This document shows positions 1-8,690 of a stretch of 64,000 bases of DNA, one piece after another. Below the pieces are notes generated by a model, which was not told where the DNA came from, ran no database searches, and saw nothing but the letters and a program-made list of their open reading frames with translations. The position numbers and the translations under genes were made by a program. Source of the DNA: Mucilaginibacter flavus (GTDB taxonomy: Bacteria > Bacteroidota > Bacteroidia > Sphingobacteriales > Sphingobacteriaceae); contig NZ_JAUFPS010000035.1 of NCBI RefSeq assembly GCF_030409315.1, forward strand, positions 94,679 through 158,678, in the 5' to 3' direction. Within the stretch, counting starts at the first letter, position 1. Every line of letters begins with the position of its first letter.

Positions 1-38
1 GGCTGGCGGCTTAAGCTGCCGGCCATATTCTTTTATTT
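1..38 (+). terminator. Probable terminator of the gene upstream of the window
   Basis: Bases 1-24 form a GC-rich hairpin with a TTAA loop and two G-T pairs, followed by a T-rich run. It sits just before the first gene and probably ends a gene lying outside the window. Confidence 0.4.
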
Positions 39-39
39 T

Positions 40-603
40 ATGAAAACCAGGGCGGTTATATTTAGTATTTGGAGCAGGTTTCACATTGTGTTTATTGTGT
101 TAACCTCGGTATTTTTTGCTTACGATAAATTATACCGGTTTTACAAAGTAAAAGAAAACGCTCCTGTACAATATTTTTATAACAACCTGTTTTTTAACAC
201 CCCTTTCAGATATTATGGAAAACTAACTGCCGCAGGATCGCCCTATGGTTATTTTGCGCCCAATATACGAGCCAGCGGACTGATCATTGGCGAAAGCGGC
301 GGTAAAAAGTATACTGCACTTTTTAACGGCTTTGAGGCCGCAATGCGTTTTTCTGTACTATCGGCCCGGGTTACCAATAACCTTATAGATTCCCGTGATT
401 CTACCGATCACAAACTTGAAGACCGCTTTATGGACCTGCTGTTTAAAAGCATAGCGGTAAAAATTTACAATCAAAATAAATGCACCCAGGATAGCTTGTT
501 TGTAAGCTATAACATTGTTGGTTTCCCCACCCTTAAAGAGTACACCGCGGGCAACCGCCAACCCTATTTAATAAAGCTTAAGGAGGTAAAAATTAGCAAA
601 TGA
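40..603 (+). CDS. SdpA/DUF5819-like membrane-anchored protein, partner of the HTTM protein
   Basis: A 187-residue protein with one N-terminal membrane segment (about residues 8-27) and a soluble, presumably extracytoplasmic remainder. The stretch PYGYFAPN (68-75) recalls the aromatic-FxPN motif of small proteins encoded beside HTTM-domain proteins, such as the SdpA and DUF5819 types. Its stop overlaps the ATG of the HTTM gene (ATGA), so the two are translationally coupled. In Bacillus, SdpA and SdpB together mature the SDP toxin precursor; a shared maturation role here is inference from pairing and the short motif only. The only cysteine seen is in the C-terminal half (NKCTQ). Confidence 0.5.
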   Translation: MKTRAVIFSIWSRFHIVFIVLTSVFFAYDKLYRFYKVKENAPVQYFYNNLFFNTPFRYYGKLTAAGSPYGYFAPNIRASGLIIGESGGKKYTALFNGFEAAMRFSVLSARVTNNLIDSRDSTDHKLEDRFMDLLFKSIAVKIYNQNKCTQDSLFVSYNIVGFPTLKEYTAGNRQPYLIKLKEVKISK

Positions 604-1535
604 AAACCTTCATTAAAAATATTTTTAAACAACCCGTGGCCACCACACAAAACCCATTGTGGATGGTTTGCCTGCGCTGCGGCATAGCCCTGATATCCTT
701 TGCCCATTTTATGGCCTTACAGCCTGATTTTGACAATATATTTTCGGCACATGCTTTTGTGTCGCCGGATATTGCCAACGCTACCCGCGATTTTTTACTC
801 CCATCCATATACAGCATATATAAAAGCATACAGGGTATTATCCCCATAAGTTATGAAGCCGTTTTACTATTTTTCAGGATACTTTATCCACTAACGCTGC
901 TGTTTTTACTGGCTGGATTATTTACGCGCCCGGCGGCTATTTTGTCGCTGGCCCTACACCTGGTGATAACCAATTCAATGGAGTATTACAGCTATGGGGT
1001 AGATCTGTTTACATCAATAGCCTTGTTTTACTGTTGCGTTTTCCCGATTGGCAGTTTGTTTTCGCTGGATGTTTTGTGGTTTAAAAAAGTTTCACCATCT
1101 GCCGATAGGATAAGTAAATGTTTAAAGCTTTTTCAAACCCATGTTTGTATCATGTACTTTTTCTCGGGACTTGAAAAACTAATGGGTTACAACTGGCGCA
1201 ACGGCGAATCCATCTGGCGCATGTTGCACGGTTATAACGCTACCGAATCTGTTAATTTCGATTTTCTGTACAATACGCCTATCCCCCTGCTCATTGGCTG
1301 GGCCACGGTTATGCTTGAGTTGCTGTATCCCCTGTTCATCAACATACAGCAAACCCGCAAATGGTGGCTGGCAGGCATTGTTATTTTCCATGTGTCGATA
1401 GCCTTTTTTATGGGCCTTTACTTTTTCTCGTCGGTGATGATTATCCTCAACCTCACTGCTTATTATATGCCTTTTATAGAGGAAAACAAACCCGTTTTGG
1501 CCCCCAAATCTTTACCACAACTTATTGAAGCCTGA
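600..1535 (+). CDS. HTTM-domain integral membrane protein (SdpB-like)
   Basis: A 311-residue polytopic membrane protein with hydrophobic segments spread along its length. The pattern is typical of HTTM proteins, the membrane domain shared with vitamin K-dependent gamma-carboxylase: an N-terminal R-x-G segment (LRCGIALISF), a central YYSYGVDLF loop, and FFSGLEKLMGYNWRNGESIW followed by further membrane segments. Its length suits an HTTM-only protein such as SdpB. The start overlaps the upstream small gene by 4 bases, and the next secreted-protein gene begins 21 bases downstream. Its chemistry is unknown; HTTM proteins are thought to modify or help export partner proteins. The HTTM assignment is fairly secure, the role is not. 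Confidence 0.7.
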   Translation: MKTFIKNIFKQPVATTQNPLWMVCLRCGIALISFAHFMALQPDFDNIFSAHAFVSPDIANATRDFLLPSIYSIYKSIQGIIPISYEAVLLFFRILYPLTLLFLLAGLFTRPAAILSLALHLVITNSMEYYSYGVDLFTSIALFYCCVFPIGSLFSLDVLWFKKVSPSADRISKCLKLFQTHVCIMYFFSGLEKLMGYNWRNGESIWRMLHGYNATESVNFDFLYNTPIPLLIGWATVMLELLYPLFINIQQTRKWWLAGIVIFHVSIAFFMGLYFFSSVMIILNLTAYYMPFIEENKPVLAPKSLPQLIEA

Positions 1536-1556
1536 AAATCATTAACCCTAAATAAA

Positions 1557-2657
1557 ATGAGAAAATTAGTTTACATCCTTTTGCTGCTTACGGTTACCAA
1601 TGCCGTAAACGCGCAATTTTTAAAGAAATTGAAAAGTAAAGTTGGCAGCGTGGTGGGCACTGCCGATACGCCGCCTGCCAATACCTCACCGGCCTCTTCT
1701 GATGGCAAATTTACCAACCCGGCCCAGTTTGGTACACTCATTAAAGTATATACTAAAGGCGAAATTAGCACGGCCATGGGTGGTGAAGGCGGGGGCAATT
1801 TTGGCTTACATTTTTTATCATTTAAAGTGGTTAACAACCAATTTGTAGCCCAGATTGCCGATGTGCTTGGCGTTTACGACTATCAAAACGGAAAACTGCA
1901 AAAAACGGCGCAAAAGCCACCGCTAAATGTATCTTTTAACGATGCGTATAATGGCAGCGAAATGGATTTTCAAAGTAAAGATTTCAGCAATCATGATATG
2001 GAGGCCGCCATGCTAAAAAAAGGTCCGCACGTACAAAGCGGCAGGCAGCCGGGCAAAATAGACCAGGAGTTTACGTTTAATGGCAAGCCCTTTGCCCGGT
2101 TTATGTCGGCTATGGTATCGCACAACAATGATTCGTCGGTGGTAGTAGCCATGGGCATGAGCTACGGAAAAGGCGTTAGTTATGTAATGACCAGTTCTAC
2201 AGGGCAAACTATCACCCTGCCCCACATGGTAACGAGTTCGCCCCTGGTAAGCCCGGATGGCAAGATGAGCGCGGTGATCAATACAACTGCCGATGGCAGT
2301 ATAGCCTACCTGATGGATGGCAGAAAAGTGCCTTTAGCTGATTATGGCGGTTATGCCTGGATACGTAACAGCGGTGCCATATTTTTCCCCTCTGCCAAAG
2401 GCAGTACCGCGATAATGAAAAACAATAAGCTTGCCCAGGTAATTCAATATCCTTTAGAGCTAAAACACCTTTTTATTGGCGCAAATGATGATGCCTTTTG
2501 CTGGCCCGGCGATCATTGCCTTTGCTTTAGCGACAACACCAGGTTTGAGAATGCCGATTTCCCGGTTAAGGTAACCATCAACGGAAAAGATGTAGTTTAT
2601 TTTACAGCCGTTAACGTAATAACCGGCGAGTTGTACCTATGTCATCATGATCTTTAA
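1557..2657 (+). CDS. Secreted protein of unknown function
   Basis: A 366-residue protein with a signal peptide (residues 1-20, cleavage after VNA in NAVNA-QF). A basic stretch follows, then a low-complexity Ala/Pro/Thr/Ser linker (about 36-48). The rest is rich in short beta-like repeats with Asp-Gly turns (SPDGKMSAVI, ADGSIAYLMDG), suggesting a beta-propeller-like fold. Near the C terminus is a Cys pair in DHCLCF. The gene begins 21 bases after the HTTM gene and its 3' end is followed closely by the next secreted protein, so it belongs to the same operon. I do not recognise the family; a substrate of the HTTM pair is possible but unproven. Confidence 0.6.
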   Translation: MRKLVYILLLLTVTNAVNAQFLKKLKSKVGSVVGTADTPPANTSPASSDGKFTNPAQFGTLIKVYTKGEISTAMGGEGGGNFGLHFLSFKVVNNQFVAQIADVLGVYDYQNGKLQKTAQKPPLNVSFNDAYNGSEMDFQSKDFSNHDMEAAMLKKGPHVQSGRQPGKIDQEFTFNGKPFARFMSAMVSHNNDSSVVVAMGMSYGKGVSYVMTSSTGQTITLPHMVTSSPLVSPDGKMSAVINTTADGSIAYLMDGRKVPLADYGGYAWIRNSGAIFFPSAKGSTAIMKNNKLAQVIQYPLELKHLFIGANDDAFCWPGDHCLCFSDNTRFENADFPVKVTINGKDVVYFTAVNVITGELYLCHHDL

Positions 2658-2667
2658 CAGCTGCGCC

Positions 2668-4113
2668 ATGAAAAAACATTTCATTACCCTGCTGTTATTT
2701 TGCTGCGTGATAAAAGGCATGGCGCAACCTGCGGGCACGTTCAATTATACGTTTAGTCCGCTTGATGGCGGGCCACCTATACATAAGAATGTCACCATCC
2801 CACTCATAAAGTATAAAAATTACGATATGTATTGGTACGCCAACCCTAACAATGGCGAGCGGCATTTATTTGTGAACGGCGCTTTTGATATCGGCATTAT
2901 TATACTGGATGATAAAGCCGATACCGATGTGGTTTACCGCGATAAGTTTGAGGGCGATCAGTTTAATATTCTTGGCAAAACCAATACTACTTTTTACATC
3001 CACCCGGATAACGATCATCGTCCAATCCGTATCCATTACAACACCTTTACCTCCGGCGAACTGTATTTTACATTTGCCGGTAATGCCGTTTATGAAGTGC
3101 AGGGCACGGGCGGAGTCATAAACAAAATACATGGCACTATCTCGGGCACATTCCAGGCTTTTCGCGAGCCCAAATATGAGCAGAGCGATAAACTGCCCGG
3201 CTGCAATTGCGACCCTACCATCTATGCAAAATTCTACAACCCTGAAATTGGGCGCACTCCATCGGCTTGCGAAAACGCGTTGTTGTGGAGAATTTTTAAC
3301 CACGTACAGCAGGCCCTGCATAACCTTGTGCCAAACATCAGTCACCGTGAAAACGAGGGCGGAAAAAGAGCGCCTGGCGACTTACTGTACCTGGAAACCA
3401 AGGCTACCATTGATGTTACCGGTCCGCTATCAGAAATTGAACCTTGCAGCCCCGATAACCCTCCCCGTACCAAAGTTTCAGTAAGTGCTGCCGAAAGACC
3501 CTTTATACAGGATGACGCTTATGGCTTAACGTTCGAGAAGATGCCGGTACTACCTGCCGCTGGTACTTTTAATGGCGGTGCCTACTTAAAAGCGGTTTTG
3601 GCCGTTAGCGATTCACTAACCACGCTATTTAAAGCCGGAAAAATCACTGCCGACGAACTCAATAAAACCTTAAATGCCCGCAGCAAACAACTTCAAGGCC
3701 CGATGCCCGACTACAAAAAGATGGAAGCTGACTATAAGCTCAAAGTGAGCGTAATTATTAACGCGCAACATCCCGAAACGGCCGGCCGTGGCGTAACCGG
3801 CAGCGATTATGCCGCCGTGATTAAACACACCATTCCCGATGCCGTTTTTGATGTTCACGTAGCCGAATTTAAAGACAGTGATGGCACCTGGATTCCTAAT
3901 AAATTATACATTTATTACGGGCAATTTACCATAGTGCCTGGCAATGGCAGCATAAAAAGCATTACACCAGTATACGCGCCGGCCATCAACAAGCTTAGCA
4001 TTTTCAACATCATTGTAAAAATTGAAGGCGGTAATGATCTTATTACAAAAGCATTGGCCAATATTGATTTAACCAGCCTGCCTACCCTGCTTGACAACCC
4101 TAAAACCAAGTGA
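2668..4113 (+). CDS. Secreted protein of unknown function
   Basis: About 481 residues. I chose the ATG at 2668 because it opens directly onto a signal peptide (MKKHFITLLLFCCVIKGMAQ); a longer reading from 2647 adds seven unlikely residues and overlaps the previous gene. The mature protein has Cys-rich CNCDP and an Asp-rich TDTDVVYRDKFEGDQF segment. The C-terminal half is mixed alpha/beta (TVVIKHTIPDA-like strands). No enzyme motif is recognisable. It lies 10 bases after the previous gene and 1 base before the next, so it is an operon member probably exported to the periplasm or surface. Confidence 0.6.
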   Translation: MKKHFITLLLFCCVIKGMAQPAGTFNYTFSPLDGGPPIHKNVTIPLIKYKNYDMYWYANPNNGERHLFVNGAFDIGIIILDDKADTDVVYRDKFEGDQFNILGKTNTTFYIHPDNDHRPIRIHYNTFTSGELYFTFAGNAVYEVQGTGGVINKIHGTISGTFQAFREPKYEQSDKLPGCNCDPTIYAKFYNPEIGRTPSACENALLWRIFNHVQQALHNLVPNISHRENEGGKRAPGDLLYLETKATIDVTGPLSEIEPCSPDNPPRTKVSVSAAERPFIQDDAYGLTFEKMPVLPAAGTFNGGAYLKAVLAVSDSLTTLFKAGKITADELNKTLNARSKQLQGPMPDYKKMEADYKLKVSVIINAQHPETAGRGVTGSDYAAVIKHTIPDAVFDVHVAEFKDSDGTWIPNKLYIYYGQFTIVPGNGSIKSITPVYAPAINKLSIFNIIVKIEGGNDLITKALANIDLTSLPTLLDNPKTK

Positions 4114-4114
4114 T

Positions 4115-5128
4115 ATGAAAACTAAATTAATCATCTGCCTTTTTGCAGTTTTTGCGTTTGCCGTTCCATTACATGCCCAACAACAGCAGCAGGTATTCGA
4201 TGTTACCGATACTCAACCGGCCGAGTTAAACGGCCTTAGCATGGGTTACCACATCAACAGCGAGGAAGTAAAAGCAGTAAGCGACAAAGGCAATTTCAGC
4301 CGGTTTTCTGTAAAGTTTTTTGTGACCAATACCTCGCCCGAGTCGAAGATTATTTTGTACCGTACCGGGTTTATCTTATTGAATGAAATATCGCCATATA
4401 TTGTACAGTTTGATGTTTTAAATGCCACCGGTGCCCGCTTTACTTCCAAACAAGCTACCCTGCAGGCCAACCCTTGTACCGTATTTGCCCAGGTTGATGA
4501 CAAAGACCAAAGAGATCCAAACAAAACCGTTAAAAACAAACGCTTTGTTGATATAGGTTACTGGATTAAAGCCGGCGAAACTATAAGCACTACAGCCATT
4601 TTCATAGTGCCGCTTAATGAGAAACCAAAGGTAACGGCTACCTACCTTATGAACCAGGGATCGCCGGTTGGTACGGTTTTAAATACGCAAAACATGGGTG
4701 TTCCTCCCCCACCACCTGCCGCCTCCTTCGGCTTCAACAGGGGCGCGTTTTACGCCATACGTAATAGTTGGAAAGGCACCTACATTGATAACCGCACGGG
4801 CTTTTTAACCACCAATAATACCGATCAAACCCACGTGATATTGCAATGGGAAATACTGCCGGTTAATGGCACCAACTATTATATCATTAAGGGCAAAGGG
4901 TTGTTTAGCTGCCTGAGCAGTGGCAAACCCGGCACTGTTGAACTTAGTAACAACAACCAATACGCCGGCAGCATGTGGTATATAGAACCTGTACCAAATT
5001 CTGACAGGGTGCGCATCAGGAACGTGGGTAACAACACTTACCTCAATATGGAGAGCGGCGCGCTGCAAAGCACCGCCATTTGGGACGATGCCGAAAGCTC
5101 GCGCTGGGTATTGGAAGGCGGGAGGTGA
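4115..5128 (+). CDS. Secreted protein with C-terminal ricin-like beta-trefoil domain
   Basis: About 337 residues from the ATG at 4115, which gives a clean signal peptide (MKTKLIICLFAVFAFAVPLHAQ). The N-terminal half (about 25-195) is beta-rich. A proline run (GVPPPPPAAS, about 201-210) acts as a linker. The C-terminal part (about 215-335) shows repeated ricin-type signatures: YAIRNSWKGTYID, LQWEILPV, YYIIKGKGLFSCLSS, MWYIEPVPNSDRVRIRN and NNTYLNMESG. Such domains usually bind carbohydrate. It starts 1 base after the preceding stop, in the operon headed by the HTTM pair. The lectin fold is inferred from repeat pattern; its ligand is unknown. Confidence 0.6.
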   Translation: MKTKLIICLFAVFAFAVPLHAQQQQQVFDVTDTQPAELNGLSMGYHINSEEVKAVSDKGNFSRFSVKFFVTNTSPESKIILYRTGFILLNEISPYIVQFDVLNATGARFTSKQATLQANPCTVFAQVDDKDQRDPNKTVKNKRFVDIGYWIKAGETISTTAIFIVPLNEKPKVTATYLMNQGSPVGTVLNTQNMGVPPPPPAASFGFNRGAFYAIRNSWKGTYIDNRTGFLTTNNTDQTHVILQWEILPVNGTNYYIIKGKGLFSCLSSGKPGTVELSNNNQYAGSMWYIEPVPNSDRVRIRNVGNNTYLNMESGALQSTAIWDDAESSRWVLEGGR

Positions 5129-5130
5129 AG

Positions 5131-5150
5131 AAGAATCAAGAGCCAAGATT
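5131..5150. repeat. Short dispersed AAGAATCAAGAG-type repeat
   Basis: An isolated copy of the AAGAATCAAGAGCCAAGA motif in the 89-base gap between two operon genes. The same motif or its complement recurs at 42156-42187, 42276-42312, 42345-42383 and 56169-56195. Confidence 0.5.
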
Positions 5151-5217
5151 TAAGGCATTAAAACGGAATAATTAAAGCGCCAAAAAGCAAAGAATAAAAA
5201 CATAAAAAAATTGAAGT

Positions 5218-6309
5218 ATGAGAAAAATATTAATAATTGCGTTTGGGCTTGTTTGCGGTATTCAGGCAGTGAATGCGCAGCAATACACACCGCAACAACT
5301 TGACCAGGCTATTGCGCGCCGGGCAGTGGCCTTTGCACTGAAACCCGACAAAGAGATTGTAGAAACCGGCGAACAAATACAAATCAGCGTGGAATTGCGG
5401 ATTTTTCCGGGCGACCCGGCGACCATGAATCCGGGCGATGCCAATTACGGGCAGGATTACCGGTATGATACCAGGAACCCGGCAAACGAGCCTTACCAAA
5501 TAAAAAACTGGAAAATTATGGAACAAGGCGCAGGTAGCCTTGATATACATGATGATTTTGCTACCTACAAAGCTCCTGCTACTATCCCTGCCGGTAAGTG
5601 CGCCACCATTAGTGTTGAGCTTGTACCCAATCGCCCGGGCCTGGCCAAAATAATTTTGCTGCAAACCATCTACATAGAGGATAACCCCATTGTATTTTAT
5701 TTTGATGCCCCTACAGCAGGTATTGTGCAGGAAAAATACACTATCAAACCCAATGACAACCAGATGAACCAGCTGGCCGGGATGCAATTACCGCCCAGCG
5801 CCAGCGCCGCCCAGCAGGCAAAAATGGCAGCGCTGCAGGCTCAGCTTGCCCAGGTAAGCGCGCAGGCCAGGGCAGCCACCGCTGCTAAAGGCATCAATAT
5901 GGATGTAGCCATGAGCAATGCCAAAGCCTTTTACGTAAGGGAAAGCAATATTACCACCATGCAGTTTATGGGCCATTTTATGGTAACCAAAAATGCCCGG
6001 TACGCGGGTGTAAAACAAATTATGTTTACGCTTACCTTTAAAGGGATGGCACCGGGGCAATACGCCATTAAGCGGGCAAAAGAAAATACCGCCTATATGA
6101 TATATACCGATAAACAGGAAGCATTTGGCTGCGCCAACGACCCTAAAAAGAATCCCGACGAAAAAGGGATACACTGCGCGGGCGGCAACATCAATATTAT
6201 CAGCTTTACCGATGGCGCTTTTAAGGGTACAGTACATGCCAAATTGGAAGGCTACAGCACAACGGGTACACTGGATGGCAAGTTTACCGTGAAGATGGCT
6301 AATATGTAG
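5218..6309 (+). CDS. Secreted protein of unknown function
   Basis: A 363-residue protein with a signal peptide (MRKILIIAFGLVCGIQAVNA-QQ). The N-terminal domain (about 40-165) reads as a beta-sandwich (ALKPDKEIVETGEQIQIS, KCATISVELVPNRPG). An Ala/Gln-rich, helix- or coiled-coil-forming linker (about 185-220) follows, then a second beta-rich domain (about 240-363). It is the last gene of the + strand run; the 89-base gap before it holds a small repeat, so it may have partly separate expression. A long inverted repeat follows the stop. The family is not recognised. Confidence 0.55.
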   Translation: MRKILIIAFGLVCGIQAVNAQQYTPQQLDQAIARRAVAFALKPDKEIVETGEQIQISVELRIFPGDPATMNPGDANYGQDYRYDTRNPANEPYQIKNWKIMEQGAGSLDIHDDFATYKAPATIPAGKCATISVELVPNRPGLAKIILLQTIYIEDNPIVFYFDAPTAGIVQEKYTIKPNDNQMNQLAGMQLPPSASAAQQAKMAALQAQLAQVSAQARAATAAKGINMDVAMSNAKAFYVRESNITTMQFMGHFMVTKNARYAGVKQIMFTLTFKGMAPGQYAIKRAKENTAYMIYTDKQEAFGCANDPKKNPDEKGIHCAGGNINIISFTDGAFKGTVHAKLEGYSTTGTLDGKFTVKMANM

Positions 6310-6375
6310 GTTTTAGCTGAAGGCCGAAGGCTTAAAGCTAAAAGATGTAAAACGTTGTCGTCCTAAAAACCACAA

Positions 6376-6454
6376 AAGCCAAAGACGGGAAGCTTTAGGG
6401 ATAACATACAAATGGCTTTGTCCGTGCGTATGTTATGCTTCTCGTCTTTGGCTT
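6376..6454. terminator. Long imperfect inverted repeat between convergent genes
   Basis: Arms 6376-6409 and 6428-6454 share AAGCCAAAGACG/CGTCTTTGGCTT and ATAACATAC/GTATGTTAT, with a small insertion in the left arm. Placed between convergent genes it could end transcription both ways, but it also looks like one of the dispersed palindromic repeats. The rest of the 6310-6629 gap shows only a weak AT hairpin at 6593-6609 before a T-run. Confidence 0.45.
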
Positions 6455-6629
6455 ATAAAATCGAAAGTCCTTTGACTTTTGATTTTAATCCCCCTGTGTC
6501 AACAAATTGTTTGTGGCTTTGTTATTGGTAACGCAATAAACCCGCCCAGCTACCTTACCCACAGATTGTAAACAAGAGCAAAAGACAATTCATGATAAAT
6601 TAATTATCAGTTTTTTACCAGGCATCCCC

Positions 6630-7556
6630 TTATATTTTACTGATGAAGATTTGCCCTGTTTTTAAACCATAAAACCCCGCATGCCGGGCCGGGATATAGG
6701 TGTTATTCATATTAAAAAAATTGATGTTTAATACCTCATCGTTGATACAGGCTACACTAAAACCATGTTCTCTTATGGTGATTTTTCCCGGCGTTTCTTT
6801 GGTCAATTTGTTTGCGCCTTTTTCTGCGTCAAGTATTTTTAGTTCATACCCATTTATGAGCGTAATTGCTCCATTATTCCAGGAGTTGCACGCTTTAATT
6901 AAATCGAGTATTACTTTTGCTTCCATTTTATCCCAGTTAATCATTACATCTGCCAGTTGTGGTCTTTTGTAATAATTTGCTTCGGTTGCGTTCTGCGATA
7001 TTTTATCCGTTATTTGTTTGGTTGCTATTTTTTCAATTATAGACAATACTCCCCCAACCTGTAACTCACTAAAAATCTGATTTATATAATTGTATGTATG
7101 GTATTCTTCGTTATTGATATTTTGTTCCCATACTATCGGACCACTATCGAGCGTATTTGTCATTTCATGAATAGCCAGTCCAATACTGCGTTCACCATTT
7201 TTTAGCTGCCAAAACACAGGCGAAGGCCCCTTATATTGCGGCAGTTTACCAAAATGTATATTGAAAATACCTTTTGGAACTCCACTTAGTTGTTCCACAT
7301 CTACCTTATAACTGTAACCCGAAAAAAAGATAATATCCGGAGTATGCAATTGCTGCCATTGATAAATTTCGGCCGCATTACTTTCTGTATGCACAGCAAT
7401 TCCTTTTGTCCTGCAAAGCGCCAATATTTCGTTAGCAGATACATCTGGCCTGCGGGATTTACCCAGATACAGTATAACCCCTGCTTTATTATAATCCCCT
7501 AAATAAGAAACCAGGGGCATGCAAATTTTAGAATTTGATACGATACCAATTTTCAT
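6630..7556 (-). CDS. Formyltransferase-fold enzyme (probable 10-formyl-THF-dependent N-formyltransferase)
   Basis: 309 residues from the ATG at 7556. The N-terminal Rossmann-type formyltransferase domain (about 1-190) keeps the catalytic triad of the family: N99 and H101 in FNIHFGKLPQYKG and D137 in TLDSGPIVW. The C-terminal part (about 200-309) resembles the small beta domain seen after it in Fmt and sugar formyltransferases. It lacks the usual Fmt signature wording and no def or fmt context is present, so a sugar- or secondary-metabolite-type formyltransferase is more likely than initiator-tRNA formylation. It stands alone, with no sugar-nucleotide genes nearby to name its substrate. Confidence 0.7.
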   Translation of the reverse strand: MKIGIVSNSKICMPLVSYLGDYNKAGVILYLGKSRRPDVSANEILALCRTKGIAVHTESNAAEIYQWQQLHTPDIIFFSGYSYKVDVEQLSGVPKGIFNIHFGKLPQYKGPSPVFWQLKNGERSIGLAIHEMTNTLDSGPIVWEQNINNEEYHTYNYINQIFSELQVGGVLSIIEKIATKQITDKISQNATEANYYKRPQLADVMINWDKMEAKVILDLIKACNSWNNGAITLINGYELKILDAEKGANKLTKETPGKITIREHGFSVACINDEVLNINFFNMNNTYIPARHAGFYGLKTGQIFISKI

Positions 7557-8096
7557 TAACACTTAACAAAATTTATAGTTGATATTAGTTATATAACGGA
7601 GACTTTAAAGTCAGATACCGCTAATTACGGATTTCTCCAATGTACAACTCCACACTTTGATGGTTTAGGCTAATTAAGTTTACAACGGATTTGACTTGAT
7701 TACTTCTCTGGTAAATATATGTTATTAAATATAATCTCCATATTATTCTTAAAATATTCCAAGAATCAACATAGGGCCAAAGCAACTAACTACAAACCTA
7801 TCGTATTAAATATCTTATCAATGAATTAAACTGATCCTTAAGTACACCGTGCCTAACATAGGACATATTTTCGCACATTTAACGATATCTTACGAGGGAA
7901 TAATTTTTCCTTTAAATACCAATGCCTTGTTAGTTACCTTTCGTTTGCTAAACAAATGTTAGTTTTAAAACACAAAGCAAAAACAGGGTATAATCAGCTT
8001 TTTTAACAGGTTTATTTAGGGGTAAAAAAAGGCGGGATATAAATTGTGTATCAGCATTTAAATAAGCATTTTCGAATCAACTTAAAAACAATTATC
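7557..8096. other. AT-rich intergenic region, no gene seen
   Basis: This 540-base gap lies between divergent genes. It is AT-rich and must carry promoters for both sides, but I find no convincing TTG-N19-TAnnTTTG promoter, hairpin, tRNA or small ORF. Confidence 0.5.
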
Positions 8097-8684
8097 ATGA
8101 CAATAAAAATAGCCCTGATTACATTTGTTGTTGCTGCAATAGGTTTTAGCTCTTGTAAGCCAAACCAACAGTCTGCCATAACAGATGCGGCACCGGGTGC
8201 CATTAATGTAGATACCCTTACGTACGAAACGGCGCTTAGATATGTAAAAAACTATGAAAAACATGCCGGTACCGTTGATTCTTTAGATAGCAGAGGCGGC
8301 AAGCATAAAAATTCAAACAGCCGTTGCATCTGGTTTAGTTTAGCCCGCATGGATAGCCTTGTTCAAAGGGTAAGGCGTGAAGGGGGGGATGGCGTGCGCT
8401 TATACCTTGCCACCTATGATAGCACGTACAAAATTGATTACAGGGGCCACAAACCAGATAAAAAGTACTGGGGTTATAATACATTGGTAATGGTATCAAC
8501 AAAAGATAGTGTAGGTGCGGGCGATAGTTTAACCTATCATGCAGATTACTACAAGAAAAAGAAAAAGCCTGGTCAAAACGGAGGCCCTGAAGGGTTTATT
8601 ATTGGTAATCCGCCAGAAAACCGCGGTGAACAATGCCCTCCTCCTGTTACCTGCAGCAGCATTGGTGCAACCTTAATTAAATAA
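8097..8684 (+). CDS. Lipoprotein of unknown function
   Basis: About 195 residues from the ATG at 8097, chosen because it leads straight into a lipoprotein signal (MTIKIALITFVVAAIGFSSC, lipobox FSSC, lipid Cys at 20). The mature part is hydrophilic, with RCIWFSLARMDSLVQRV and VRLYLATYDSTY in the middle and a lysine- and proline-rich tail that ends with two Cys. It precedes the membrane protein by 6 bases and so heads an operon with a two-component system. It may be a sensory or accessory lipoprotein. The family is not recognised. Confidence 0.6.
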   Translation: MTIKIALITFVVAAIGFSSCKPNQQSAITDAAPGAINVDTLTYETALRYVKNYEKHAGTVDSLDSRGGKHKNSNSRCIWFSLARMDSLVQRVRREGGDGVRLYLATYDSTYKIDYRGHKPDKKYWGYNTLVMVSTKDSVGAGDSLTYHADYYKKKKKPGQNGGPEGFIIGNPPENRGEQCPPPVTCSSIGATLIK

Positions 8685-8690
8685 AACTAA

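Noticed and set aside
5230..5787. 185-codon open frame on the - strand
   Set aside because: It lies wholly inside the secreted-protein gene at 5218-6309, has no signal or domain, and its composition is that of an antisense shadow.
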